A stretch of 42,022 nucleotides of DNA, from positions 1 through 42,022 of the forward strand of contig JAPTJF010000516.1 in NCBI GenBank assembly GCA_029339195.1, given 5' to 3'. Below are positions 9,106-19,132 of the stretch, piece by piece. How positions within the stretch are numbered: the stretch's first letter is position 1; the number at the start of each line of letters is the position of its first letter. The notes under the pieces were generated by a model. The model did not search any database. It saw nothing but the letters and a program-made list of their open reading frames with translations, and was not told the origin of the DNA. Made by a program: the position numbers and the translations under genes. This stretch comes from Micractinium sp. NFX-FRZ. Taxonomy: Eukaryota; Chlorophyta; Trebouxiophyceae; Chlorellales; Chlorellaceae.

Positions 9106-12100
9106 CTACGCATCGACATCGCTGCCGCTGCTGGCGCCGCTGCTGGCCGGGCGCGCCCTGGAGCCGGCATTCAGCGTTGCCAGCAGCTCCACAGCCGGTT
9201 CGACCTGCACGAGGGAAAACCAGAAGCAAATGGATCGCGAGAGATATTGGTTCCGATACAGGGCACTGCAGTGCCAGGTGGCTGGGTCCTCGCCCAAGCG
9301 TGCTGCTGGGTGCAGGCGGGTGCCGTGGAGCCAGCATCTGCGTGCGCTCGGGCTGACTGCCGGCCCACGCATCCGCCACACTCGCCTGCCCTGCGAGCCC
9401 CTCCCAACTGGCAGCTTCCCACCATCTGCTCGTAACGTGTCCAGCTGGACACGTCATGCTGCACATGCTACACGTTAAGTACTCGCTTTGACTCGCATCC
9501 ACCCCACGCCCTACAACCTTGCCCCCACCCACCCCACCTTTTGCTCCTTGGTCCTCCGGTCGTACGTGTCCCGCTGCATCTCCACAGAGTGGCCCATGTA
9601 GATGGCCAGAGCCTGGGAGGGGCGGGAAGATTGCGGGAAGGTGGGCGGGGGAGGGGCGGCAGGGAAGACAGGGATGGGAAGGCCTGGGGAGGGGGGCAGG
9701 TATCAAGCGAGGTGAGCCGAGAGTGCCAGGCCATGCCTCCTGCTGCTCTGGAGTTTCTGCCTCTAGGACGGCAGGCGGGTGTCGCATCCCCCTTTCCGGT
9801 CACTCCTGGGCCGGCCCCCGCCAGCACTACACGCCTGCCGACCCACCACCAGCCCCCGCGCCGCCTCAGTGTCGCTGCAGCCACACACTGCCAGCTCCGC
9901 GGCACCGCCCACTGGCACCCCAAGTGCTGCCCCCACACACACCTCCAGCTCCCGCTCCGACGCCGTGCCGCTGCCCCGCAGGTGCGTGACAATCATGTCT
10001 CGAATCAGGTGCGGGTTGGTGCGCTTGCCGGTCAGGCGGAAGGAGGTCGACCAGAACAGCTGTGCCAGCACAGGGAAACGTGGGCGAGGGAGATGAGGGG
10101 GGTTGGGGTGCATGGGGGGGAGCGCATGCAAACGTGCGTACTAGGGACGGGGGTCAAGCAGGAGCAAGGAGCCGGGTGGCGTGGAGCGTGTGCCGTACGT
10201 CCAGGGCTGCATAGGGCACCAACTATGCCACACGCCTGAGGCCGGCCTTCCCATCAGCCCGCACTCACTGGCCGCATGGGCAGGCCCCTGCAAGCCTTTG
10301 CCCCTGCTGCCAGGCCGTGCACCCATCACGCCCCACGTCCCCAACCTCCGCCGACCGACCAGCTGACCGACTGAATGACCGAACTAGAGGGGCATTAGAG
10401 ATGCGTAGCATGCCAAAACAGCCAGCCCCGCTCCTGCCCACCTTGTACAGCGACTTCTCGTTCAAGGGCTGCCCGTTTTGCCTGCACAGCACAGCAAGGG
10501 GGTGCCCAGTGCGGAGGTGTGGCGTGGGCAGGCCGCAGCAACACCCGGCAGGCAGCGTGCCGCTTGTGCCGCTGCGCTGCCCAGCCCGTCTTTGGGAAGG
10601 CAGGGCTCCATCACAGAAGAATTTAGAGGCTGCTGGCGCCACGTCAGCGCGCTGCTTGCTTGCTGGCGGCGCAGCAGGGCAGGTGACTTCACTCGCCGTC
10701 AGCGGATGCAGGGCAGGGCAGGGCGCTTCACCCGTGGCACGTGGTTAGCAAACAGTGCCTGCACTCACTGGCAGAGCAGGAGGTCGTGGGTGGGCTCCAG
10801 GGCGGCGCGCCACTTGTTCATGTAGGCCTCCAGCTCTGGGTACAGGTGGGGGGAGATGACGAGGGCGGGGCGCTCGCCGTATGTACGCCCCGTCTGCAAG
10901 GCCCAGGATGTCAGGGGTGGGGGGAGGGAGGGAGGGGTGGGTAGTGAGCGTCAGAAGCATGGCGGGAAGGTGCCGGCGGGCAGGCGAGCAGTGGCAGGCA
11001 GGGGGGACAGTGGCATGCCAGGCAGGTGTGCGGGCGGGCAGCCGCTGATGCAGGCAGGCGTCGGCACCTCTCCCTGGGCGTCAGCCGCCCTGCCCGCCCT
11101 GCCCGCCTGCCTTGTAGTCTGCGGGGCCGTGCCGGATGACCCACCGCCCCTCCCTGTCCTTCACCAGCGTGCGCCCCACCTCCAGCTCGCGCAGCGTGCG
11201 CTGCAGGGTGGTGACAGTGGTGGCGGCGGCGGCATGGGGAGGCGGGTCAGAGGTACGCACGGAGGTCATGCCAACAAAGGGGGGTACTGACTGCACTGAA
11301 GCTCACGCCACATTCTCTCGCGGCCACACGCAGCGTTGGGGGCAGATAGGATCTGGCCGTATGGGACCTGGCCGTACGAGACCTGGCCGTACGGGACCTG
11401 GCGGTACGGGACCTGGCAGCAGAGTTGAGGTGCGGAGCCCGCCCCCCTGGAGTGTCACCTCACCGCCAGTCGTGTCTCAGTGAATGGCACTCTGGTGCCA
11501 CTGACCGACACTCTCGTGCCAGTCAAGCCTCAAATGAGTGCTACTGCAGTGAGCGAATGAGCTCATGTTGCATCTCCCGAGCCCCGCTCATGCAACTCAA
11601 CCCCATCTCACCCAAGGCCCTCAGGCCCCACCCAACCAGCCCCCGCCCCCGCACACCTGGCGGTCGGGCACGCAGCTCAGGATGGCAAAGATGAGGTAGC
11701 GCTGCAGGCTGTAGGCCACGGCAGAGGGGGTGCGGGGCGTGCCGTTGGGCCGCAGCGCCGCGCACTCCTTCCTCAGCTCCTCGCACAGCCACAGGTACTC
11801 TGGCCAGGACAGCCACTTGAGCTCCTCATCTGCAGAGGCGGGGAGGGGAGGAGGGCAGGTGCGTGGCAGTGGCAGTGTTGGTTGAATGCGGCGGCTGCCG
11901 ACCGTGCAAAGGAGGGCGCACAGCAAGTGCGGCAGCCCCTGGCAAAGCTGCCGCGACAGGCAGTCAGGGCAGGGGGTCCTGGCATACCCTCGCCTGCTGC
12001 TCGGGGCCCTGCTTGCCTTCCAACAGCCCGGGCCCATTAATCGCCACACAACTTGCAAGCTGAGCCGCCATCACCCTCTCACCTGCCATGCGGGCCGCCA

Positions 12101-15100
12101 CCTGCGCCCGCTTGGCGGCCAGCCGCCGTCCCCTCCAACTCTCCCACGCCCTTTGCAGCGTCTGTGCCGCCCTCGCTCCGCCCTGCCACCCATTCACCTG
12201 CGGTGCGAGGCGCCACCTTGGCGCGCTTGTTGGCCAGATTAGTCATACCCCTCAACTCCTTCACCACCTCCAAATCCGAGTAGGGCTTCTCACCACGCCC
12301 CGGGTTGACCTACAGCCGGGCAGGCAGTGCGGAAAGGGGCGTCGGGGCCAGGATGGGGTAAGGGGCGGGTGGGAGCAATGTAGGGACTTCCACCCCGCCC
12401 AGGACTGGCCTGCAGGGAAGCAGTGCAGGTTGAGGTGCAGGGTTGGTCTGAGACGGGCTGGCTTGTCACCACGCTGCAGGCTGCACTACAGGCAGGCAGG
12501 CAGGCAGGCAGGTCGGCAGGCAGGTCAGCAGAGTAGACTGAGCAGGCGGGGGCAGGGTGGGATGGTTCAGGGCTGCATGCTCGGCAGCACCTAGCACAGG
12601 CCCCCAGGTACACGCACAACACGTTACATGACCAGTGCAAGTCCAGGCGCATCTCGGTCGGTCAGCACAAGCCATGTGTCCTGGCGTCTGAGTGCGGCTG
12701 GACACCGTCCACACCCTGTTCATGCGCAGCACCGCCCACCTTGGACTGCCCATGGTACAGGAACTTTGCAGCCGCGCCCGTCGACCGCAGCTGCACAGCA
12801 GGAGGGAGGGCGCAAGGTGTGTGGCTATCAAGGAATGGTGGTTGGCGGCACGGCCAGCCGGGGCAGGGGCGGTGTGCCCGAGGTAGCTCAGGCAGTGCCC
12901 TCCCCCATGGTGGCCCCATGCCCAGCGGCGCACCACTCCTGCCCGGCACGCAGGCACCCTCGCGCGCCAGCCCGCCCATCATGTCTCCACCAGAGCGCTT
13001 CTTACTGCACGACCACACCCTCCCTGCATGCCCCTGCGTGCTCTCACCACAACGCCCCCCCTGCCCCACGGATACCTCCCCTCTCCGCTGAGCACACCAC
13101 ATCACCACCACTTTCCCCCGCCCCCCCCGATTCACATGGCTTCCCAACCGCCTCACCACGATGCTCTCCGTCCGCACAGAGATGTCCCGCTCCGCTGCCA
13201 GCCAGAGCACATATTCAAACACCAGCGCCACTCCCTCGCGCGTCGGCGAGGGCAGCAGCTGCGAGAAGGAGAGGTCCTGCAGCGGCACGCCCCGCACGCG
13301 ATGCAGGTAGCCCAGCGCGCCCCTGGGGCAGGGGGGAAATGAGAGGTGGGCAGGGAGGTGAGTGGCAGGCAGAAGGCATGTGGGCGGGCAAGACGGCTGC
13401 CATGGGCAGGTATCCCAGCATGCCCCTGCAGGTGGGGAGGTGAGCAGATGGGCAGCGAGGTGAGTGGTGGGCAGGGGGTGGGCGGGAGGGCAGAGTGAGC
13501 GACGTGATGTGAAGCTCAGCTGGGCGCTGACCTGGCAGAGCTCTGGCTAGGCGCTGACCTGGCAGTGCTCTGGCACAGGGTGCCAATGCCCTGCGCTATG
13601 CAGCAGAAAGACCCGCAGTCACGGCACCAGCCTCCCCCCTCCCTGTTATGCTCCCCGCCATCGTGCGCACGTGCAGTTCCAGGCGCCCACCGCCAGCACC
13701 CTGCGCCTGGCCACCCGCTCACCGCAAGTGGTCGGCATACTTGCAAAGTGAATTGACGGAGTGTTTGGTCGTGCTCACCGCATGTGGTCGGCGTACTTGC
13801 GCGCCGTGACGTCGCTGATAGGCTCGGCTTGCGCCCCGAAGAAGCGCACGGTGAGGAAGCGGTGGAAGTCGGCAAACTCCTGGCGCAGCGCCTCGCTCAT
13901 CTCGCCCTCCTGCAGGCCGGGTGGGCGGGCAGGCGGGCAGGCAGGCAGCAGGCGGGCAGGCAGGCAGGAAAGAAGTCTGTGTCAGCGCCGACGCCAGCAG
14001 ACCAGAGGACAAGCGGTGGGAGGGGGTGCTGGCAGCGACACACGTAACAAGCCCGGCTCCAGTGCGCTATGCATGCCACGCCCCCGGAGCAGCCCCCGCT
14101 GGCCGCCTGCTGCCAGGCAAGGTGCAATACAGCCCCAGCCACTGACCGACAGTGCATATGGCTTCCCCCTCAGCCGCTTGCTGAGCTTGGGCGCATCGGC
14201 ATGCGCGTTGCCAAAGCGCTCCAGGGGCGGGCAGCGCCGCTCCTCGATGGGCAGGTGCAGATAGTCCACGTCAGCAGCGGCTGCCAGGTAAGCAGCGGCC
14301 ACGTCAGCAATAGCGACGTCGGCATCCACGCCAGTGCCAGCAGCAGTGTAGGCAGCTGAGGCGGCAAGCAGGCCGCCGCTGCCTCCGCTGCTGGCAATGG
14401 CACCTGCAACCTCTGCCAGCGGCACGCCTGTGCTGCTGGCACTGCTTCCCTGCTGCTGCTGCTGCTGCTGCTGGTCCGCCAGGGCAGAGCCTGCACCTCT
14501 TGCACCCTCTGCTAGACCAAGCAGCTGCGACTGAGGGGCGCTGCCTTGGCTGCCACTGCTGGTATGGCTGCTGCTGCTGCTGCTGCTGGCTTGGCTGCTA
14601 CTGCTGCTGCTAGGGGCGGCCTGCTTCAGCGGATGCCCCACTAGTGCTGCTGCTGCTGCCTCCCATCCCGCTGCCTCTAGTGCTTCCGCTGCGTTGTCGG
14701 GTTGACCAGTGGCGTCGCCTGGCGCTCCCGCAGGAGGGTCCCCAGCTGCCAGCAGCTCTGCCACCGCTGAGCGCAGGCGCAGCGGCACCCCCAGGCTGCG
14801 CGCTGCATCGTCCGGCATTGCTGCCAGCTCGCCAGCGGTACTGTACCAGTTGTCTTCCAGGGTTTGCACCAGAGCCTCCTCTGCAAAGGGCCGTCCCAGG
14901 CGCTCACAGGCGGCGCGCACAGCGGATGCCACGCCGCTGGCGGGAGTGATGACTTGCGCTGCCGCGGGGCTCTCTGCCTCAGATGCTGCTGCTGCTGCTG
15001 CTGCCAAGGGTTCCGCTCCTGCTGCTTCTGCTGCTGCGGCCGCCACTGTCAAGGTGGAGAACAAGGCCCTGCCTGGCGTATCCAGGGGAAAGAGGCTGAG

Positions 15101-15106
15101 AGGCAT
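9106..15106 (-). CDS. Tyrosine recombinase (phage-integrase fold) with N-terminal low-complexity region, 12 exons, 712 aa
   Basis: Exons from the start: 14147-15106, 13779-13909, 13157-13322, 12740-12790, 12198-12309, 11657-11829, 11111-11200, 10769-10893, 10442-10481, 9943-10059, 9538-9612, 9106-9204; all joins keep phase. One intron (10894-11110) must use a GC donor, because the frame hits a stop before any GT. Residues 1-320 hold a helical, SAM-like stretch (about 65-120: ACERLGRPFAEEALVQTLED and on), then Ser, Gln and Ala runs. Residues 321-480 look like a core-binding helical domain. The catalytic domain follows: Arg near 530 (VPDRQRTL), Lys 561 (ADYK), His633-x-x-Arg636 (NPHLIR), His663 (YMGHS) and nucleophile Tyr672, nine residues after the His as in XerD. 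All five positions are present, so DNA cleavage and joining is plausible. It may be a domesticated YR transposon (Crypton-like), a host gene or an organelle recombinase. The ATG at 15106 is the best start but is not proven. Confidence 0.85.
10894..11110 (-). other. GC-AG intron in the tyrosine recombinase gene
   Basis: Reading on the minus strand, the exon ends GACTACAAG and the intron starts GCAGGC. Reading on without splicing meets TGA after 11 codons and no GT occurs before it. Using the GC donor with the acceptor at 10894 gives DYK-TGRTYGERP, a continuous family-like sequence in phase 0. Confidence 0.75.
11340..11418 (+). repeat. Tandem 15-bp repeat in a recombinase intron
   Basis: Five units of about 15 bases with consensus GGACCTGGCCGTACG lie head to tail, with one or two changes per unit (GTATG, GTACG; GAGACC, GGGACC). 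The period is a multiple of three but the array is within the intron between the 11657 and 11200 exons. Confidence 0.85.
12078..12135 (-). repeat. Decayed copy of a recombinase exon end with its donor
   Basis: The exon 12198-12309 ends NLANKRAKVAPRTA and a GTGAATGG donor. A copy 117 bases further on reads LAAKRAQVAARMA and a GTGAGAGG donor. The copy has no convincing acceptor, so it is probably not a real exon, although its reading frame is still open. Confidence 0.8.
12489..12512 (+). repeat. (CAGG)n microsatellite
   Basis: Six direct CAGG units lie inside a recombinase intron. A shorter GGCGGGCAGGCAGG-type tract of the same composition lies at 13918-13970. Confidence 0.85.
13401..13478 (-). 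repeat. Decayed copy of the acceptor end of recombinase exon 13157-13322
   Basis: On the plus strand the real edge and intron flank read GCAGGTAGCCCAGCGCGCCC (13303-13322) and then GGGGCAG..GAGGTGAGTGG. At 13407 the same order recurs: GCAGGTATCCCAGCATGCCC and then TGCAG..GAGGTGAGTGG. Both coding and intronic parts are copied. Confidence 0.75.
13721..13747 (-). repeat. Short copy of the donor end of recombinase exon 13779-13909
   Basis: GCTCACCGCAAGTGGTCGGC at 13719 matches the real donor edge GCTCACCGCATGTGGTCGGC at 13773. It encodes the same YADH-like codons plus the GTGAGC donor, 54 bases into the intron. Confidence 0.8.
14450..14612 (-). repeat. CAG/CTG-type triplet tracts coding Gln and Ser runs in the recombinase N-terminus
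   Basis: CTGCTG runs at about 14452-14473 encode eight Gln, and related GCTGCT tracts at about 14567-14612 encode Ser runs on the minus strand. They sit inside the first exon and keep frame. Confidence 0.85.
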
Positions 15107-15951
15107 GGACCGGCGAACTGCACAAAACGGTGGGGCGGGAGAGGCGGAGCGGTGGGGCGGCGGCAGCGGTGGAGCCTGCTAGCACAGCCTCGGCATTCGA
15201 TGTAATCTGCAATCACCTGCAGTGGCGCTGCCAAGGTGCCGGAGGGAGGCTACGCCGCCTACAATTTGAGAGCCCTGCCCACACCCCCCCAACGTGGCCC
15301 GCATGGCTGCTGCCTGTCTGCTAGCCAATTGTGTGTATCGCGATGCTGACACGCGACACGCTGATAGGGTCTGCGCGAGCATTCAGCCGGCATAGAGCAT
15401 AGCGCCCAAAGCTACAGCCTGAGGCTCTAGATTGAAAACTATCACTTTAAATGAATGCTGGACCAAGAAACTGAGTGAGGATGCGATGTGCCCCGCTGGG
15501 CAAGCGACAAAGTTGGTGGAACATGCCGCCCATGTGGCGGCAGCCGGCAGTAGCGGCAGGAGAGCGGGCATGGCGAGCTCAATTAGCGCGGCACATTCCT
15601 GTGCCAAGTGCAGGCATAGCGAGTGTCGAAGCGGTGTCTACGTTGGCTTTATGAATTCTGTGAAAGACGCAGATGCCGTCCCCCACCGGCGCATGCCCTC
15701 GCCAGCCGCCGCTCCCGCCGCGCATGTCGTGCATGCTGGGGACGCTCCTGCCCTTGCCTCTTTGTTCTTTCGGCGCACCATCGCCGCTACCCCATCCCCA
15801 GCCTAGCGACATATCAGACAAGCTGTCGAGTAAACGCGATCGCTGATTCTGCGCTCCAGGTTTTTGCTGACCGGCCTCCCAGGCACCCTACTCGGCTTTG
15901 CCGGCTGCAGCAGCCTGCCCAGGTTCCAGATCACGCCTCCAGAGGCCCCGA
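15107..15951. other. Divergent promoter region between the recombinase and V-ATPase C genes
   Basis: The two genes point away from each other and share this 845-base region. Its middle (about 15300-15480) is less GC-rich than its surroundings and holds stretches such as AAACTATCACTTTAAATG that could be core promoter. The frame upstream of the V-ATPase start is open back to 15898 but has no ATG before 15952. No RNA gene or conserved coding stretch is visible. Confidence 0.5.
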
Positions 15952-18695
15952 ATGTACTGGCTCGTGAGCCTGCCCCACGGCGGGCGGGCAGACCACGCCT
16001 GGAGCCGGCTGCAGGAGGCCACGACTTACGCAAATGACTACAGCGCCAACTTCAAGTTTGCACTGCCCGAGAGCTTCAGGGTGGGCACCCTGGACTCGCT
16101 GCTGGCGCTCTCGGATGACCTGCAGAAGGTGAACGCCGCGGTGGAGGGCACCGTGAACAAGGTGCGGCGGCAGCTGGTGGAGCTTCAGAGCGGCGTGGCG
16201 CCCGAGGACCGCGCGGACGTGTGGGTGGAGGGCCAGACGCCCGAGGGCTACCTGCAGCGGTTTGCGTGGAACGAGGCCAAGTACCCCAGCCGGCGGTCCC
16301 TCAAGGACATTGTTGCATCCATCATGGACACGGTGCAGAAGCTGGATGACGACCTCAAGGTGGGAGGGCGGTTTGGTGGGTGCTGCAGGGCGCAGAAGCA
16401 CGCAGGGGAGGAGCGTTTGCGAGAATGGGGTCGGCCTGCGGGGTGGGCAGCAGAGAGGTCGTTCTTGCAGCATTCTGGCTCTCCCGATGCTCGCCGTCAA
16501 GCACTGTGTACACCAAGGCTTCGTACGTGCATTGCATTGTGTCTCCCAATCAACTGCCAGTGCCGAGCTGTCGCACCCAGTACTGCCCAGCCGAGAGGCA
16601 GGTGGTGCCCTAGCTGCTTGCCCTCGCCCGCCCTCCACCTCCCCCGCCCTGCCCGCCGCCCACTGCACCCGCCCGCCTCCCCCACTCTGCTTCCCCTTTC
16701 CCCCCGCCCTCCCGCCCCCCCGCAGATGAAGGTCACAGAGTTCTCCCAGCTGCGCAGCACGCTGCAGGCGGCGTCGCGCAAGCAGCAGGGCAGCCTGGCG
16801 GTGCGCGACCTCTCCTCGCTGCTGGCCCCCGGGCAGGTGGTGGATACAGAGAACCTGACCACCCTGCTGGTGGTGGTGGGCAAGTCGGCCAAGGGGGACT
16901 GGCTGGCCCAGTACGAGGGGCTCAGCGAGTTTGTGGTGCCGCGCTCCTCACAGGTGGGTGCTGGGTGGGGGGGGCGGGTGCCGGGTGTGCATGCTTGGGG
17001 CAGACCGGGCACGGGGGGAGGGCGCGGGAGAGCGGTCGCAGCCCCCCCGCATGACCGCTGCGCTGGGGTTGGGTGCAGTGCCTGCATGCACGCCGCCTCC
17101 CGATGCATCCATTTCTGGCTGGGCACTGGCACCGCTCGAAAGGCATCCTTGGATGGTGCTGCCCTGCGGACCATGCACCTCCCGTCACAGACTCCTGCCG
17201 CTGCCGCACCGTTGCCGCCGCTGCCCTGCCGCTAGTGCTCTCCCCAGCCAGCCTTCGCCTGCTTTGGCCCTATCACTCAGCCTGCAAGAACCAGGCCGAC
17301 ACGGTGTCTCCGGCATCATCGCACACATGCTCCGCACCACTTGCCAGCCACGAAACCCTAGCCCTCGCCTTGACCTGCCTTTTCAGGTGGTGGCCGAGGA
17401 CCAGGAGTACATTGTGTTCACGGTGGTGCTCTTCAAGCGGGTCATGGACAACTTCAAGACCGCGGCACGCAGCAAGGGCTTCCAGGTTGGTCGGGGTTGT
17501 GTGCTCTCGTTTTTAAGCAATGAACGTGGGGGTCACAGAGGCAGGGGGTGTTGGCAGCGCGGCGGCACAGCAGGGCAGGGCGGCTGCAAAGCAGGGCTGG
17601 CGGCTGCGGCATGGCGGCAGCACAGTATGAGTGCAGCTGCATGCCGACTTGCTGGCAGCTCGCCACTGGCGGCCCATCTTTGCGTTTCCCGCTGCTCTTC
17701 CTGGCTGCTTTCTCACTGCCTGGCGGTGCTTGTGTGCAGGTCAAGGACGTCAAGATTGACCCAGAGGGGCAGCGCACCAGGTGAGGGAGGGGCGGGCTGG
17801 CGGTGCCGGGGGATGAGAGATGGAAGGCAGGTGGCAGCACCCTGCCTGCTGCTGCCTGCTGTCCGGGCTGCCAGCGCGGGGGGGCACATGGCTGCCTCGG
17901 CAGCGCGCGCAGGCGCTTGAATGAAGTGTGAGCACATGCCTGATGCCCAATCACACTGCGGCCTTTGACTCCGCCTCCCACCCGCCCCCAAGCCCTTGAC
18001 CTCTCCCCTTCCCCTCCCCCCCTGGAGCAGCGACGAGGAGCTGTCGCGCGTGCGGACGGAGGCGGAGGCGCGGCGCACAGCCCTGGAGCAGTGGTGCATC
18101 ACCTCGTATGGCGAGGCATTCAGCAGCTGGATCCACGTGTGCGCGGTGCGGCTGTTTGTGGAGAGCATACTGCGCTACGGGCTGCCGCCGCAGGTGCGCT
18201 GGTGGGCGCGGCCGCGGCGAGGCGTTGCCCGCTACAGCAGGCTGGGTGTTGTGCTGGCTGCCACGGATGAACTGCGCGTGCACTGTGAGGTGTCACAAGT
18301 GGCTGCAGCCCGCTGGATGACGGCATGCCTTGTGCTGGGCTCTGCCTGCCCCCACTGCCCCTGCACTCTCTCCTTCCCAGCCTGCCTGCCCCGCCCCACT
18401 CCCGCCCAGTCCTTCTCTGCTCAGCCCACTACAACACGTGCCCCACCGCACCTCTCCTTCCCCTCTTACCCTTCCCTCCTCGCCCACTGCCCCCGCCCCT
18501 GCCACCGCCCCTGCCGCGCAGTTCCTCTCCGTGCTGATGCGCCCCAACCCCAAGACCATTGCCAAGCTGCGCCGGCTGTTGGCGCAGCAGTTTGCGCACG
18601 GGGTGGGCAGCGAGCACTTCAGTGCCGAGGGGACGGGGCTGGGCGGCGAGGACATGTTCCCGTATGTCGCCTTCACGCTCAACATTGAGGGGTGA
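15952..18695 (+). CDS. V-type H+-ATPase subunit C (DET3/Vma5 family), 6 exons, 370 aa
   Basis: Exons 15952-16359, 16726-16953, 17387-17485, 17740-17780, 18031-18193 and 18522-18695, all GT-AG and in phase. Subunit C is a stalk subunit of the cytosolic V1 sector. It clamps peripheral stalks to the membrane V0 sector and controls their reversible assembly, so it supports vacuolar and endomembrane acidification. The start MYWLVSLP matches the conserved N-terminus (plant: RYWVVSLP). Later hallmarks are FRVGTLDSLLALSDDL, GYLQRFAWNEAKYP, the EYIVFTVVLFKRVMDNFK strand/helix, ITSYGEAFSSWIHVCAVRLF, ESILRYGLPPQ, and the C-terminal FPYVAFTLNI. The length is normal for the family. Exon 5 opens the SDEELSRV stretch that matches the variable linker. 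I see no odd features, and its introns do not show clear exon-edge copies. Confidence 0.96.
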
Positions 18696-19033
18696 TGAGC
18701 TGGCGCTGAGCTGGCGCCGCCCCGATGCTGCTGGCGTGGTGTGCGGCCATGTAGCGCGGGCCCCCCTCGGCTCTGCATGCATCTGCCAACGCAGGTGCCA
18801 CCCTTTGTGACCTCCCCTCTTCCCTTCATACACACCCACTGCACTGCTCTGTTCTGCACTGTTCAAGCTAGCTTGTGCTTTTCTTGCTCTGCGCCTTTGC
18901 TAAGCGCCACCCTCGCCTGGCACAGCACCCAGCCGGCCCGCCAGCAAACAGCGCCGCCTGGCCCAGCATCCGGAACTGTGTACTCTGCTCCCCTGTGTTC
19001 TTGCCTCCCCTTGCTGCCCTCACCGCACTCTGC

Positions 19034-19038
19034 TGTAA
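19034..19038 (+). terminator. TGTAA polyadenylation signal, V-ATPase subunit C gene
   Basis: It lies 338 bases downstream of the stop at 18695, in a CT-rich 3' UTR. Confidence 0.65.
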
Positions 19039-19068
19039 CCTTACCGGCCTGGCTGCCTGAGGTGTGAG

Positions 19069-19073
19069 TTACA
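19069..19073 (-). terminator. TGTAA polyadenylation signal, CW zinc-finger gene
   Basis: TTACA on the plus strand lies 60 bases downstream of the minus-strand stop at 19133. It almost abuts the signal of the converging V-ATPase gene. Confidence 0.6.
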
Positions 19074-19132
19074 GGCAGCACGCAGGGGTGCAGAGGTGGG
19101 CGGGCGGGGCAGGCAGGCACGCGGTGCAGGTG

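Larger units (their letters stand above)
18696..19132. other. Convergent 3' UTR region between the V-ATPase C and CW-protein genes
   Basis: The plus-strand gene ends at 18695 and the minus-strand gene at 19133. Their TGTAA signals are at 19034-19038 (+) and 19069-19073 (-), so the two 3' UTRs end within or overlap the same ~100 bases. No coding sequence is seen. Confidence 0.6.

Noticed and set aside
12078..12135. The LAAKRAQVAARMA segment as a true or alternative recombinase exon
   Set aside because: It copies the preceding exon end, including the donor, but has no convincing acceptor upstream. The phase-correct join goes straight from 12198 to 11829.
15898..15951. An earlier start for V-ATPase subunit C
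   Set aside because: The upstream in-frame start would be a non-ATG codon. The family N-terminus begins at the YWLVSLP encoded directly after the ATG at 15952.
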